A DNA stretch of 64,000 nucleotides from Cellulomonas sp. JZ18 (GCF_009720485.1 NZ_CP045245.1:1302001-1366000), one strand, 5' to 3'; positions 43,944-53,454 are shown, numbered from the stretch's first letter. Numbers and translations are program-made. Notes: generated by a model not told the origin, from the sequence alone.

Positions 43944-44596
43944 GAGCCGCCGCCCGGTGCGGCGGCCGCGACGGCGTCGGTCCGGGCGGGACGTGCCGCA
44001 CGCACGGCGTCGTCGAGCGCGCGCATCGCGGCGTCGTCCTCGGCGCTCGCGCGGCGCTCGCCGTAGACGACGTCGTCGAAGCGGTCGCCGCCGCGGGCCA
44101 GGGCGTCGGCGACGTCCGGCAGCGTCCGTCCGGCGATCTGCGCGGCCTCGTGCGCGGTGCGGCCCGGGCGCTCGTCGAGCAGACCCCGCTCCTCGAGCCC
44201 GCGCACCACGGCACGGAAGCGCTCGGCGACCGCGGTCGAGTGGTCGCCCGCGCGGGCGGCCGCGTCGGCCGCCGCACGCAGCGCCGCGGCCGACCGGCGG
44301 TCGTCCCCCGCGAGGACCTCGCGTGCGACGCGCCGTCGTGCCAGGCGGCCCCGGACCGGCCCGGCGACCCAGAGCGCGAGGAGGACGACGGCGACCGCGA
44401 CGGCCACGACCACGAGGAGCGCGGCGCGCGGCGGGAGCCCGACGCCCTGCATCCCCGCGAGCTGCTCCAGCACCCAGGAGACGAAGCGGTCGAGGAGCGA
44501 CTCACCGCGGCTGTACGCGGGGTCGGCGAGCTCCTCCAGGACCCAGCGCCGGGCCGTCGGCGCGTCGGGCGTGACCGGGACGCCGAGGGGCGTCAC
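43940..44596 (-). CDS. DUF4129 membrane protein
   Basis: A 218-residue protein with an amphipathic start (ARRWVLEELADPAYSRGESLLDRFVSWVLEQL), one transmembrane helix (AALLVVVAVAVAVVLLALWVAG) and a cytoplasmic alpha-helical domain. That domain (RAAADAAARAGDHSTAVAERFRAVVRGLEERGLLDERPGRTAHEAA) is the DUF4129 signature. It overlaps the DUF4350 start by 4 bases and the upstream membrane protein stop by 4 bases. The set belongs to the conserved MoxR/DUF58 neighbourhood. Role unknown. Confidence 0.85.
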   Translation of the reverse strand: MTPLGVPVTPDAPTARRWVLEELADPAYSRGESLLDRFVSWVLEQLAGMQGVGLPPRAALLVVVAVAVAVVLLALWVAGPVRGRLARRRVAREVLAGDDRRSAAALRAAADAAARAGDHSTAVAERFRAVVRGLEERGLLDERPGRTAHEAAQIAGRTLPDVADALARGGDRFDDVVYGERRASAEDDAAMRALDDAVRAARPARTDAVAAAAPGGGS

Positions 44597-45861
44597 GGCT
44601 CGCTCGCCGCGCGCGCGAGCTCGAGGTCGAGCCCCTCACGACGCATCCGGACGTCGACGTACAGCAGCGCCACGACCGCGGCGAGGAACGAGGTCGAGAT
44701 CGTCATCCCGACGATCGTGCCCACGGCCGTGAGCACGATCGTCAGCGAGGTCGACCCGGTCATCCCCAGGACGACGCCCGAGAGGAGCGAGGCCGGGAAG
44801 ACGAACAGGGATCCGACGACCGCGACGAGCACGGACGCGAGCAGGTAGATGCCGAGGAGACGCCAGAAGCTGCCGCGCGTGAGGCGCCACGCGCGCGCCA
44901 CGGTCGCCCAGAACGGCTTGCCCTCGAGCATGAGCGCGGGCGGCACCAGCAGCGTGCGCACCGTGAGCCACGCGAACGCCGCCGCCAGCAGCAGGGCGCC
45001 GACGAGCACCACGGCGAACGCCGCGCCCTCCTGCTGCTGCGCGAACAGCAGCACCGACAGCCCGACCCACGCGGCGGCGAGCACGACCTGCGCGAGCAGC
45101 ACGAGCAGGGTGAAGCCGAGCACCCACCACACGCGCGGGGACCGCACCACCTCGCGCATGCTGACGCGACGTCCGAGCACGCTGCGGCTGACCGAGACGA
45201 TGAGCAGCCCGGTGAGCACGCTGGACACGGGCAGCAGCAGCGGGCCGCTCGCCGTGCCCGCCAGGCTGAGGGAGAACACCTCGCTCACCGCGGCGGCGTC
45301 GGTGGTGCCGTCCACGCCCACGAGGGCGTCGCCGAGCGCGCCGGCGAGCAGCCCGGCGACGTACAGCTGCAGGAGCGTCTGGAGCGCGACGGCGACCGTC
45401 ACGACCATGGCCGCGAGCCCGAACATGACCATCGGGTTCGCGCGCACGGCACGCACCGAGCCGTCGAGGATCTCGCCCAGCCCGAGCGGACGCAGGGGCA
45501 CGATGCCGGGCTGCAGGGGTGCGGGCCGCCACGCCGCCGCCCCGTACGGGGAGGGCGGCGCGGTCCCGGCCGCCGCGGGCGGCGTGCCCCATCCCGGGGG
45601 TGCGGCGGGTGCGCCCCACCCCGGTGGCGCGGCGGGCGCACCGTGGGCCGGGGCCGGCGGGACCGGGCCGGCGGGACCCGCGCCTGTGGGACCCGCGCCG
45701 GTGGGGGCCGCGCCGGAGGGGGCAGCGCCGGAGGGGGCAGCGCCGGTGGGGGCCGCAGCGGGCGATGCGCCGACGGGCGCCGCGCCCGGGCTCTCCGGGG
45801 GCCGGGCGGACGGGCTCACCCAGCCGGCGGGCGGCGGGCCGTCGTCCTGCGGGGAGGTCAT
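44593..45861 (-). CDS. Pro/Gly/Ala-rich multi-pass membrane protein
   Basis: A 422-residue protein. The first 115 residues are a disordered Pro/Gly/Ala tract with repeated GAAP/SGAAPTG units and two copies of a GWGAPAAPP-like block. Then RPLGLGEILDGSVRAVRANPMVMFGLAAMVV begins a run of about six membrane helices resembling the glycerophosphoryl-diester-phosphodiesterase membrane domain of uncharacterised actinobacterial proteins. VSMREVVRSPRVWWVLGFTLLVLL and LPFWATVARAWRLTRGSFWRLLG-like segments mark the loops. The ATG at 45861 is chosen because GGAG-type spacing is weak but the upstream frame lies antisense to mtrA. First gene of the cluster running left. Confidence 0.8.
   Translation of the reverse strand: MTSPQDDGPPPAGWVSPSARPPESPGAAPVGASPAAAPTGAAPSGAAPSGAAPTGAGPTGAGPAGPVPPAPAHGAPAAPPGWGAPAAPPGWGTPPAAAGTAPPSPYGAAAWRPAPLQPGIVPLRPLGLGEILDGSVRAVRANPMVMFGLAAMVVTVAVALQTLLQLYVAGLLAGALGDALVGVDGTTDAAAVSEVFSLSLAGTASGPLLLPVSSVLTGLLIVSVSRSVLGRRVSMREVVRSPRVWWVLGFTLLVLLAQVVLAAAWVGLSVLLFAQQQEGAAFAVVLVGALLLAAAFAWLTVRTLLVPPALMLEGKPFWATVARAWRLTRGSFWRLLGIYLLASVLVAVVGSLFVFPASLLSGVVLGMTGSTSLTIVLTAVGTIVGMTISTSFLAAVVALLYVDVRMRREGLDLELARAASEP
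45680..45754 (-). repeat. Five 15-bp coding repeats
   Basis: Units of pattern gcgccggtgggggcc repeat five times without gaps (45680, 45695, 45710, 45725, 45740), encoding a tandem AAPTG/AAPSG pattern in the disordered N-terminus of the membrane protein. Units at 45710 and 45725 are identical. Copy number may vary between strains. Confidence 0.8.
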
Positions 45862-46048
45862 GCTGTCCGGGCTCCTCGGTGCGGGTGCGGGTGCGCGCCC
45901 ATCGTGCCACGCGGCACCCGCACGACCGGGCAGGTCAGCGCCGCGGCTGTGCACGGCGGCTCCGAGGTGCCCCCGCACCGGGGACGTCACCCGGTCGCGC
46001 GCGCCGGGTGCACCCGGACGGCCGTCCGGCGATGAGAGAATCACGCCC

Positions 46049-46732
46049 ATGAGGGGACGCGTGCTCGTGGTCGACGACGACACCGCGCTGGCCGAGATGA
46101 TCGGCATCGTGCTGCGCTCGGAGGGTTTCGAGCCGGTGTTCTGCGAGGACGGCGACGAGGCCCTGGGGGTCTTCCGCCAGACCCAGCCGGACCTCGTGCT
46201 CCTCGACCTCATGCTGCCCGGCCGCGACGGCAACGAGGTCTGCCGCCAGATCCGCGCGGAGTCCGGCGTCCCGATCGTCATGCTCACGGCCAAGAGCGAC
46301 ACCGTGGACGTCGTGCTCGGCCTGGAGTCCGGCGCCGACGACTACATCTCCAAGCCGTTCAAGCCCAAGGAGCTCGTCGCACGCGTGCGCGCCCGGCTGC
46401 GCCGCAGCGACGAGCCCGCACCCGAGCACCTGACCATCGGCGACCTCACGATCGACGTCCCGGGGCACCGCGTCGAGCGCGCGGGCCGGCCGATCTCCCT
46501 CACGCCGCTCGAGTTCGACCTCCTCGTGGCGCTCGCGCGCAAGCCGTGGCAGGTCTTCACGCGCGAGGTGCTGCTGGAGAAGGTGTGGGGGTACCGGCAC
46601 GCCGCCGACACCCGGCTGGTCAACGTCCACGTGCAGCGCCTGCGCTCGAAGATCGAGACGGACCCGGAGCGGCCCGAGATCGTCGTGACGGTGCGCGGGG
46701 TCGGGTACAAGGCGGGCGTGCCGGGGACGTGA
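46049..46732 (+). CDS. mtrA: MtrA-type response regulator
   Basis: The 227-residue OmpR/PhoB-type regulator of the MtrAB system. The receiver shows VLVVDDDTALAEMI, the phosphoacceptor Asp in LVLLDLMLPGRDG, LTAKSDTVDVVLGLESGADDY, and KPFKPKELVARV. The winged-helix domain reads SLTPLEFDLLVALARKPWQVF..LLEKVWGY..ADTRLVNVHVQRLRSKIE. In actinobacteria MtrA controls cell division, wall metabolism and osmotic response genes. GAGAAT ends 7 bases before the ATG, fitting a leaderless transcript. mtrB follows after 10 bases. Confidence 0.96.
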   Translation: MRGRVLVVDDDTALAEMIGIVLRSEGFEPVFCEDGDEALGVFRQTQPDLVLLDLMLPGRDGNEVCRQIRAESGVPIVMLTAKSDTVDVVLGLESGADDYISKPFKPKELVARVRARLRRSDEPAPEHLTIGDLTIDVPGHRVERAGRPISLTPLEFDLLVALARKPWQVFTREVLLEKVWGYRHAADTRLVNVHVQRLRSKIETDPERPEIVVTVRGVGYKAGVPGT

Positions 46733-46742
46733 AGGCCGTGGC

Positions 46743-48497
46743 GTGGGCGGCATGAGGACCGTGCAGGGGGGCGGGCGGCTCGGCCGCCGGGTGCACCGCG
46801 TCACGCGCTGGTGGCGCTCGTCGCTGCAGGTGCGCGTCCTGACGTCGACGCTCGCGATCGGGCTCGTCGCGCTCGCGCTCCTCGGGGTCTACGTGGGCGA
46901 GCGGATCAGCGCGGGGCTGTTCGACGCGCGCCGCGAGCAGGTGCTCGCGGAGAGCGCCCGCAGCACCCAGCAGGCCCAGCAGGTGTTCACGTCGTCGACC
47001 GCCATCACACGCCCGGACGTGCAGCAGCTGCTGCGCGGCGTGACGCTCGCGCAGAGCGGGGGAGGCTCCTCGGAGCGGGACGTGTTCCTGCTGCGGGCAC
47101 CGGGGCAGCGCTCGGCCGTCGAGGTCGGTGCGACCGCGTCCGACCCCTCGCTCGTCGACCTCGTCGGCCGCGAGATCAAGGAGGCGACGGCGGCCGGCGG
47201 GCAGCAGTGGCAGTCCGTGGGGATCCCGGGCGAGGACGGGCGCGTCGTCCCCGGCATCCTCGTCGGCCAGGACGTCACCGTCCCCGTCGTCGGCCGGTAC
47301 CAGATGTTCTTCCTCTACAGCCTCGAGGCCGAGCAGGAGCGGCTGGACTTCCTGCTGCGCACCCTGGCGTTCGCCGCCGCGGCCCTCGTCGTCCTGCTCG
47401 GGTCGATGACGTGGCTCGTGACGCGACGCACCGTGCACCCCGTGCGCGCCGCGGCCCAGGTGGCCGAGCGCCTCGCCGACGGTGACCTGGCGGAGCGCAT
47501 GACCGTGCGCGGTGCGGACGAGATGGCACGCCTCGCCCGCTCGTTCAACGAGATGGCCGAGGGGCTGCAGGACCAGATCCGGCGCATGGAGGAGCTCTCG
47601 ACGCTGCAGCGCCGGTTCGTCTCCGACGTGTCCCACGAGCTGCGCACGCCGCTGACGACGATCCGCATGGCGGGCGAGGTCATCCACGCCGCGCGCGACG
47701 ACTTCGACCCCGCCGTCAAGCGGTCCGCCGAGCTGCTGGCCGCGCAGCTCGACCGGTTCGAGGACCTGCTCGCGGACCTGCTCGAGATCAGCCGGTTCGA
47801 CGCCGGCGCGGCCGTGCTCGACGCCGAGCGCCGGGACGTGCGCGACGTCGTGCTCCAGGCGGTCGAGCACACGGCGACGCTCGCGCAGCGGCGCGGGTCG
47901 TGGCTGAGCGTCCGCCTGCCGGAGGCGCCCGCCGACGCGGACCTGGACCCGCGCCGCGTCGAGCGCGTCCTGCGCAACCTGCTCGTCAACGCCGTGGAGC
48001 ACGCGGACGGCAGCGCCGTGGAGGTGGCCGTGGCCGCCGACGCGCGCGCGGTGGCCGTCACCGTCCGCGACCACGGCGTCGGCATGACACCCCAGGAGGC
48101 CGCGCACGTGTTCGACCGCTTCTGGCGCGCCGACCCGGCGCGCGCCCGCACGACCGGGGGCACCGGGCTCGGGCTGGCGATCTCGCTCGAGGACGCGCAC
48201 CTGCACGGCGGGCAGCTCGAGGCGTGGGGACGCCCGGGCCGTGGCGCGTGCTTCCGGCTCACGCTTCCCCGCCGCGCCGGCATCCGGCTGGACGGGTCCC
48301 CGCTGCCCCTCGTGCCCGAGGAGTCCCCGGAGCCCGCGGACACCGCACCGCGGCCGCGCACGGACCCGGCCGCCCTGCCCGAGCTGCCGCCGATGACCGG
48401 CGAGATCGCCGTCGTCGGGGACCTGCGCGACCCCGCGCGGGCCGACCTGCAGGGACAGGTGGAGCGGCTGCCCGCGCGACCGGGGGGTGCCGCGTGA
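46743..48497 (+). CDS. mtrB: MtrB-type sensor histidine kinase
   Basis: A 584-residue membrane kinase. A first helix (VRVLTSTLAIGLVALALLGVYVG) and a second (LLRTLAFAAAALVVLLGSMTWLV) flank an extracytoplasmic region of about 180 residues. HAMP follows (RTVHPVRAAAQVAERLADGDLAERMTVRG), then the H-box VSDVSHELRTPLTTIRM, N-box LRNLLVNAVEHAD, and DHGVGM / GGTGLGLAIS of the ATP lid. It phosphorylates MtrA. A Pro-rich tail of about 60 residues carries no known domain. I favour GTG 46743 (AAGG 7 bases upstream) over ATG 46752. Its stop overlaps the lpqB start. Confidence 0.95.
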   Translation: MGGMRTVQGGGRLGRRVHRVTRWWRSSLQVRVLTSTLAIGLVALALLGVYVGERISAGLFDARREQVLAESARSTQQAQQVFTSSTAITRPDVQQLLRGVTLAQSGGGSSERDVFLLRAPGQRSAVEVGATASDPSLVDLVGREIKEATAAGGQQWQSVGIPGEDGRVVPGILVGQDVTVPVVGRYQMFFLYSLEAEQERLDFLLRTLAFAAAALVVLLGSMTWLVTRRTVHPVRAAAQVAERLADGDLAERMTVRGADEMARLARSFNEMAEGLQDQIRRMEELSTLQRRFVSDVSHELRTPLTTIRMAGEVIHAARDDFDPAVKRSAELLAAQLDRFEDLLADLLEISRFDAGAAVLDAERRDVRDVVLQAVEHTATLAQRRGSWLSVRLPEAPADADLDPRRVERVLRNLLVNAVEHADGSAVEVAVAADARAVAVTVRDHGVGMTPQEAAHVFDRFWRADPARARTTGGTGLGLAISLEDAHLHGGQLEAWGRPGRGACFRLTLPRRAGIRLDGSPLPLVPEESPEPADTAPRPRTDPAALPELPPMTGEIAVVGDLRDPARADLQGQVERLPARPGGAA

Positions 48498-50155
48498 GCG
48501 CGCGCCGGCGGCTGCGCGCCGCCCTGACCGCCGTGGCCGTCGCCGCGCTCGCGGGCTGCGTCGCGCTGCCGACGTCGGGACCGGTCACCGCCGGTGACGG
48601 CGAGGTCCGCGAGCCCGAGGGCATCGTGGTGCTCGCCCAGGGACCGCAGGCGGACGCGGGGCCGGCGGAGATCGTCGAGGGGTTCCTGCTCGCGGGGGCG
48701 GCGGAGGTGACGGGCGACTTCGCGGTCGCCCGGGAGTTCCTGGTGGGGCAGGCGCGCGAGGAGTGGGACCCCACCGCGGGCGCGGTCGTCGCCACCACCC
48801 GGCAGTTCGAGGTGACGGGCGACGCGCAGGTCAACGTCGAGGTCTCCGTCGAGGGCAAGCTCGACCCGGGCGGGCGGTTCACGGAGACGTCCGCGGACGC
48901 GCGCGAGTCCCTGCGCTTCGAGCTGGTCGAGGACGCCGACGGGCACTGGCGCATCGCGCACGCGCCGGACGGGCTGCTGCTGACGCCCGCGAACCTGGAC
49001 CAGCAGTACCGGCCGGTCAAGCTGTGGTTCCTCACCCCGGACGCGGACATGCTCGTGCCCGAGGTCCGGTGGTTCTCGCAGCGCAGCCTGCAGACGGCGG
49101 TGGTCAAGGCGCTGCTGGCCGGACCCTCGCCCTGGCTGCGCGACTCGGTCCGGACCGCGGTGCCCGCGGGCGTCGAGCTGGAGCCGGAGGCCGTGCTGCT
49201 CGAGGGCGGGGTGGCCGAGGTGTCCCTCCAGCCCGCACAGGCGGTGCAGGAGGCGGACCGTGGCCTGCTGCTCGCCCAGCTCGAGGCGTCGCTGCGGCCG
49301 CTCGGGGTGGCGTCGGTGCAGGTCCGTGCGGGTGGTGTCGTCCTGCGCAGCGGCGCCCAGACGCTGCCCACGGCACCCCCGCGCGGCGAGCTCGAGGTCC
49401 TCACGGGCGGCCGGGTGGTCACGCTGACGGACGGCCAGGTGACGCCGGTCGAGGACCTCGCACCCGTCGACGGCGCGGCACCGCAGGCGCTCGCGCACGG
49501 CGCCGGCGGCGTGCACGTCGCGCTCGCCGACCCCGGCACCCTCGTCACCGTGGCGGCCCCGGGGCAGGTGCGGGAGGTGCTCGCCTCCGGGACGGCGCTC
49601 GCGGCGCCGTCGGTCGACCGGCACGGGTGGGTGTGGACCGCGCGGTCCCCGACGGCGGCACCGCTCGTGGCGGCGCGCCCGGGCGGGCCCGTCGTCGACG
49701 TCACGGGGGACTGGCTCGCGGGACGCACGGTCCAGGCGCTGCGGGTCTCGCCCGACGGCACCCGGGTCGCGGTGGTGTCGGCCGGGGCCGACGGCGTCAC
49801 GCTCGACGTCGCCGGGGTCGTGCGCGACGAGGCGGGTGCACCGCTGCGGCTGGGGCAGCAGCCCGTGCGGGTGGGCGCACAGGCCGTGCCGACCACGTCC
49901 GTGGTGTGGGTCGACGAGGTCACCCTCGCCGTCCTGGCCGAGGACGAGGCCGGGACGGTGCCGGTCCTCGTGCCGCTCTCGGCGAGCAGCTCGCCCCTGC
50001 CGGCCGTGGCCGGCGCGGTCGCCCTCGCCGCCGAGCGTGGCGACCGCACGCTGCACGTGGTCACCTCCGAGGGCGAGCTGCTCCGCTACGACGGGCGCAC
50101 GTGGGTGGCGGTGCCGGGCGTGGCGGGCGTGACGGGCGCGGCGTTCCCCGGCTGA
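48494..50155 (+). CDS. lpqB: Lipoprotein LpqB, MtrAB accessory
   Basis: A 553-residue lipoprotein with an Arg-rich signal and lipobox LAGC (Cys22). The N-terminal half contains the GerMN-like domain (TAVVKALLAGPSPWLRDSV..TAVPAGVELEP), and the C-terminal half a beta-propeller-like region (GTRVAVVSAGADGVTLDVAG, TSVVWVDEVTLAVLAEDE). In Mycobacterium LpqB interacts with MtrB outside the membrane and modulates its signalling. Four-base overlap with mtrB fixes the start. The 166 bases downstream hold no gene. Confidence 0.94.
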   Translation: MSARRRLRAALTAVAVAALAGCVALPTSGPVTAGDGEVREPEGIVVLAQGPQADAGPAEIVEGFLLAGAAEVTGDFAVAREFLVGQAREEWDPTAGAVVATTRQFEVTGDAQVNVEVSVEGKLDPGGRFTETSADARESLRFELVEDADGHWRIAHAPDGLLLTPANLDQQYRPVKLWFLTPDADMLVPEVRWFSQRSLQTAVVKALLAGPSPWLRDSVRTAVPAGVELEPEAVLLEGGVAEVSLQPAQAVQEADRGLLLAQLEASLRPLGVASVQVRAGGVVLRSGAQTLPTAPPRGELEVLTGGRVVTLTDGQVTPVEDLAPVDGAAPQALAHGAGGVHVALADPGTLVTVAAPGQVREVLASGTALAAPSVDRHGWVWTARSPTAAPLVAARPGGPVVDVTGDWLAGRTVQALRVSPDGTRVAVVSAGADGVTLDVAGVVRDEAGAPLRLGQQPVRVGAQAVPTTSVVWVDEVTLAVLAEDEAGTVPVLVPLSASSSPLPAVAGAVALAAERGDRTLHVVTSEGELLRYDGRTWVAVPGVAGVTGAAFPG

Positions 50156-50321
50156 GCCTGCCGTCCTCGCACCGACCCACCCTCAGCCCGGGCGGGACGG
50201 TGCCGGCTCCCGTGCGGCGGCGTCCGACCGCCTCGGCACCGCCTGTGCCCGCGAGGCTCGGGCACGTGCCGTCCGCCGACCGTCGCCCGCCGTCCGTCGC
50301 CCCCGTGCCCGCGCCGCGGGG

Positions 50322-51050
50322 GTGGTGGCGGTGGTGCGCGGCGCGCTCGCGGACCTGCTCGGTCTCGTCGTCCCCGTGGCGTGCGCCGGCTGCGGGCGTA
50401 AGGACGTGCCGTGGTGCGCCGCGTGCGCCGCGCTGCTGACGGGGCCGCCGGTGCGGTGCGAGCGCGCCGCCCCGCGGCTCGACCTGGTGGACCGCGTCCT
50501 GCTGCCCGCGTGGGCCCTGGCCCCGTACACCGGGCGCGTGCGTGCCGCGGTCGGCGCGTGGAAGGACGGCGGCCGGGCCGACCTCGACCGCGCCCTGCGG
50601 GCGGCGCTCGCCCGCGCCGCCCCGCACGTGGCCCGCGAGGCGGCGCTCGCCCGCAGCCCGGGACCGCCGCTGCTGGTCGTGCCCGTGCCCTCCACGGCGG
50701 CGGCCCGGCGACGGCGTGGCCGCGCGCCGGTGGAGGTGCTCGCGCACGGCGTCGCGGACGGTCTCGCCGGCGCCGGGTACCGCGCCGCGGCCGCGCCGGC
50801 GCTCGTCCGGGGCCGGGGTGCGGACCTTGCCGGGCTGGGCGCGCAGGCCCGCGTCGCCGCGCTCGACGGACGGGTCCGCGTGCGTCCCGGAGTCCGTGTC
50901 CACGACCGGCGCGTGCTGCTCGTGGACGACGTCCTGACCACCGGCGCGACGATCGCGGCGTGCGTCGACGTCCTGCGGCGACATCGCGCCGACGTCGTCG
51001 CGTGCTGCGTCCTCGCGGCGACACCGCCGCCCTCGGGTCGGCCTGCGTGA
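50322..51050 (+). CDS. comF: ComF-family phosphoribosyltransferase
   Basis: A 242-residue ComFC-like protein. The N-terminus has a zinc-ribbon with CAGC and CAAC pairs (VVPVACAGCGRKDVPWCAACAALL), then the PRTase core with [22 protein letters not shown], and the PRPP-binding motif VLLVDDVLTTGAT. In naturally competent bacteria ComF supports DNA uptake; in other lineages the role is unclear. Several in-frame GTGs exist near 50322-50331; I use the longest that keeps the typical length. Same gene order (lpqB-comF-hpf-secA) as Mycobacterium. Confidence 0.85.
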   Translation: MVAVVRGALADLLGLVVPVACAGCGRKDVPWCAACAALLTGPPVRCERAAPRLDLVDRVLLPAWALAPYTGRVRAAVGAWKDGGRADLDRALRAALARAAPHVAREAALARSPGPPLLVVPVPSTAAARRRRGRAPVEVLAHGVADGLAGAGYRAAAAPALVRGRGADLAGLGAQARVAALDGRVRVRPGVRVHDRRVLLVDDVLTTGATIAACVDVLRRHRADVVACCVLAATPPPSGRPA

Positions 51051-51115
51051 GCGGCCCGTGCACGCGGGGCGGGGAGGGGGGACCGACGTCCCGGGGTGCG
51101 GACGGACCGGCGAGG

Positions 51116-51137
51116 GGTACACCCGTCCGGGTGTACC
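51116..51137. promoter_or_regulatory. Perfect 9-bp inverted repeat upstream of hpf
   Basis: GGTACACCC (51116-51124), four bases, GGGTGTACC (51129-51137). It sits 66 bases after comF and about 200 bases before the hpf ATG, inside a 285-base intergenic gap. It could be a terminator for comF or a dimeric regulator's operator controlling hpf. The unusually A/T-containing arms favour an operator, but this is inference. Confidence 0.5.
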
Positions 51138-51335
51138 GAAGGGCCCGGGTGAAGTGCGGCACGAGGGCCGCGGGGGTTAGCGTGAGTGCCTGGGAACGAC
51201 GCCCCGCGCGTTCGTCCTCGCTGGTGGGACGCGCGCGGCGAGGAGGTGATGCCGCCCCCGGCCCCGCACGGGGTCGCAGACGCACGTCCCGCCCGGGCGG
51301 GTCCCACCCGCCCCTGACCTCCTCAGGAGGCCCCT

Positions 51336-52004
51336 ATGGAGATCGTGGTCGCCGGCCGGCACACCGAGGTGTCCCCGCGGTATCGCGCCCACCTCGAGAA
51401 CAAGCTCGCCAAGGTCGAGCAGCTGGCCCCGCGCGCCCAACGCGTCGACGTCATCGTGTCGCACGAGCCGAACCCCCGGCAGTCCGACAGCAGCGAGCGG
51501 GTCGAGATCACCGTCGTGGACAAGGGTCCGGTGATCCGTGCCGAGGCCTGCGCCGACGACGCGTACGCCGCCCTCGACCTCGCGCTCGGACGGCTGCAGG
51601 AGCGGCTGCGCCGGGCACGGGACCGGCGCAAGGCGCACCGCAACCACGCTCCGGTGGCGCCCGTCGAGGTGCTCCCGCCCGCCGAGGCGGGCGACACCGT
51701 CGGGGACGACGTCCCGACGCCGGCGGACGTGCCGGAGCCCGTGCCGGACCAGGACGGCGTCACCGAGACGATGCTCGGCGACTCCCCGGTCGTCATCCGG
51801 GAGAAGGTGCACCGCGCCGTCCCGATGACGGTGGACGACGCGCTCTACGAGATGGAGATGGTCGGCCACGACTTCTTCCTGTTCGTCGACGCCGAGACGG
51901 CCCAGCCGGCGGTCGCGTACCGCCGGCGCGGCTGGAGCTACGGCGTGATCAAGCTCGACACGGCCGTCCGGGACGCCGGGTCCGCGGAGCCGGTCGCGGG
52001 CTGA
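51336..52004 (+). CDS. hpf: Ribosome hibernation-promoting factor, long form
   Basis: A 222-residue protein with the HPF/RaiA N-terminal domain (EIVVAGRHTEVSPRYRAHLENKLAKVEQL, then RVEITVVDKGPVIRAEACADDAYAALDLALGRLQERLRRARDR) and an acidic linker. The C-terminal dimerisation domain reads VIREKVHRAVPMTVDDALYEMEMVGHDFFLFVD, with YRRRGWSYGVI. It binds the small subunit decoding region and drives 100S dimer formation at slow growth or stress. SD AGGAGG is 7 bases from the ATG. The long upstream gap with an inverted repeat suggests its own promoter. Confidence 0.95.
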   Translation: MEIVVAGRHTEVSPRYRAHLENKLAKVEQLAPRAQRVDVIVSHEPNPRQSDSSERVEITVVDKGPVIRAEACADDAYAALDLALGRLQERLRRARDRRKAHRNHAPVAPVEVLPPAEAGDTVGDDVPTPADVPEPVPDQDGVTETMLGDSPVVIREKVHRAVPMTVDDALYEMEMVGHDFFLFVDAETAQPAVAYRRRGWSYGVIKLDTAVRDAGSAEPVAG

Positions 52005-52125
52005 GGGTCGCGCCGCACGGCGGTGGACGCCGGGGCGGGGGCGGTGGCGCACAGGGCGCTCCGCCCCCGTCCGAGCGTCACGGGCCGGCCCGGGCGGTGT
52101 CGGAGGCGGGCGGCAGGATGGGCCC

Positions 52126-53454
52126 ATGAGCGACCTCACCGCCCGCACCGCCGCCGGCCGGGCCACGGCCCCCGTCCGCGAGGTGCTCACGGTCGCCGAG
52201 GTGCGCCGCGCCGCGCTGCGCGCGTCCGGGCTCGACCGGCCGCGCGCCGAGCGTGCCGTGCCGGCCGGGACGCGCGGGCTGCAGACGGTGGTCGACCGCC
52301 TCGGGCTGCTGCAGATCGACTCGGTGAACGTCCTCGCCCGGGCCCACCTCGTGCCCGTGTACTCGCGGGTCGGCCCGTGGGACGTCACGGCGCTCGACCG
52401 TGCCGCAGGGGCGCCGCCGCGGCGCCTGGTCGAGACGTGGGCGCACGAGGCGTCGTTCGTGCCGCCGGAGACGTTCCGGGACCTGTGGTTCAAGCACGAG
52501 CACCTGCGGTCCGAGAGCCGGCGCCGTGGGGTGCACATCCACGGCGTGCCGATCGACAGCGCACCGGAGGTGGCCGAGGTGCGCGCGCTCGTCGACGCGC
52601 ACGGGCCGGTGACCGCGCGGGAGGCGCACGCGCTGATGGGCGCGCGGCACGCCCGCCCCACGGACCACTGGGGCTGGAACTGGACGGTCGCGAAGCGTGC
52701 CCTCGAGTACCTGTTCGACGTCGGGGAGCTCACGTCGGCGGGTCGCAACGCCCAGTTCGAGCGCCGGTACGACCGCGCCGACCGCGTGCTGCCCCGGGCG
52801 GTGCGGGAACGACCCGCCGTCGACGAGGCGACCGCACGCCGGCGCCTCGTCGCCGTCGCGGCGCGTGCGCACGGCATCGCGACGGTGCGCACGCTCGCCG
52901 ACCACTGGCGCACGAACGTCGCGCGCACGCGGCAGGCGGTGGACGAGCTCGTCGAGGACGGCGTCCTCGTGCCGGTCGCGGTCGAGGGCTGGTCGGCCCC
53001 CGCCTTCCGGCACCGCGACGCCACGGTGCCGCGGCGTGCGACCGGACGGGCGCTGCTCAGCCCGTTCGACCCCCTCGTGTGGGAGCGGGCGCGCACGGAG
53101 GCCCTCTTCGGGCTGCGGTACCGGATCGAGATCTACGTGCCCGCGCCGCAGCGCGTGTGGGGCTACTACGTCCTGCCGTTCCTCCTGGGTGAGCGGCTGG
53201 CGGCGCTCGTCGACCTCAAGGCGGACCGCGCGTCGGGCGTGCTGCGGGTGGCGGCCGCGCACCACGCGCCCGGCGGAGCGGGCGGCACCGGCACCGGCGC
53301 CGACGGACGCAGCGTCGCCCGCGAGCTGGCGGCCGAGCTGCGGACGCTGGCCGCCTGGCTCGGGCTCGACGACGTGCACGCCGCGGAGGGTGCCGGCGAC
53401 CTCGTCCCCGAGCTCGTCGCCGCACTGGTGCAGGAGCCGTCGCCGCCGGGGTGA
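52126..53454 (+). CDS. Winged-helix DNA glycosylase of the HTH_42 / YcaQ (AlkX) group
   Basis: A 442-residue HTH_42 protein. [33 protein letters not shown] contains the catalytic motif Q-hydrophobic-D (LQID). That is the YcaQ/AlkX form rather than the QxQ form of AlkZ. AlkX-type enzymes excise bulky and cross-linked alkylated bases. Later landmarks: [78 protein letters not shown] -10-like CAGGAT ends 6 bases before the ATG. Gene lies between hpf and secA with no evident functional link to them. Confidence 0.86.
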   Translation: MSDLTARTAAGRATAPVREVLTVAEVRRAALRASGLDRPRAERAVPAGTRGLQTVVDRLGLLQIDSVNVLARAHLVPVYSRVGPWDVTALDRAAGAPPRRLVETWAHEASFVPPETFRDLWFKHEHLRSESRRRGVHIHGVPIDSAPEVAEVRALVDAHGPVTAREAHALMGARHARPTDHWGWNWTVAKRALEYLFDVGELTSAGRNAQFERRYDRADRVLPRAVRERPAVDEATARRRLVAVAARAHGIATVRTLADHWRTNVARTRQAVDELVEDGVLVPVAVEGWSAPAFRHRDATVPRRATGRALLSPFDPLVWERARTEALFGLRYRIEIYVPAPQRVWGYYVLPFLLGERLAALVDLKADRASGVLRVAAAHHAPGGAGGTGTGADGRSVARELAAELRTLAAWLGLDDVHAAEGAGDLVPELVAALVQEPSPPG

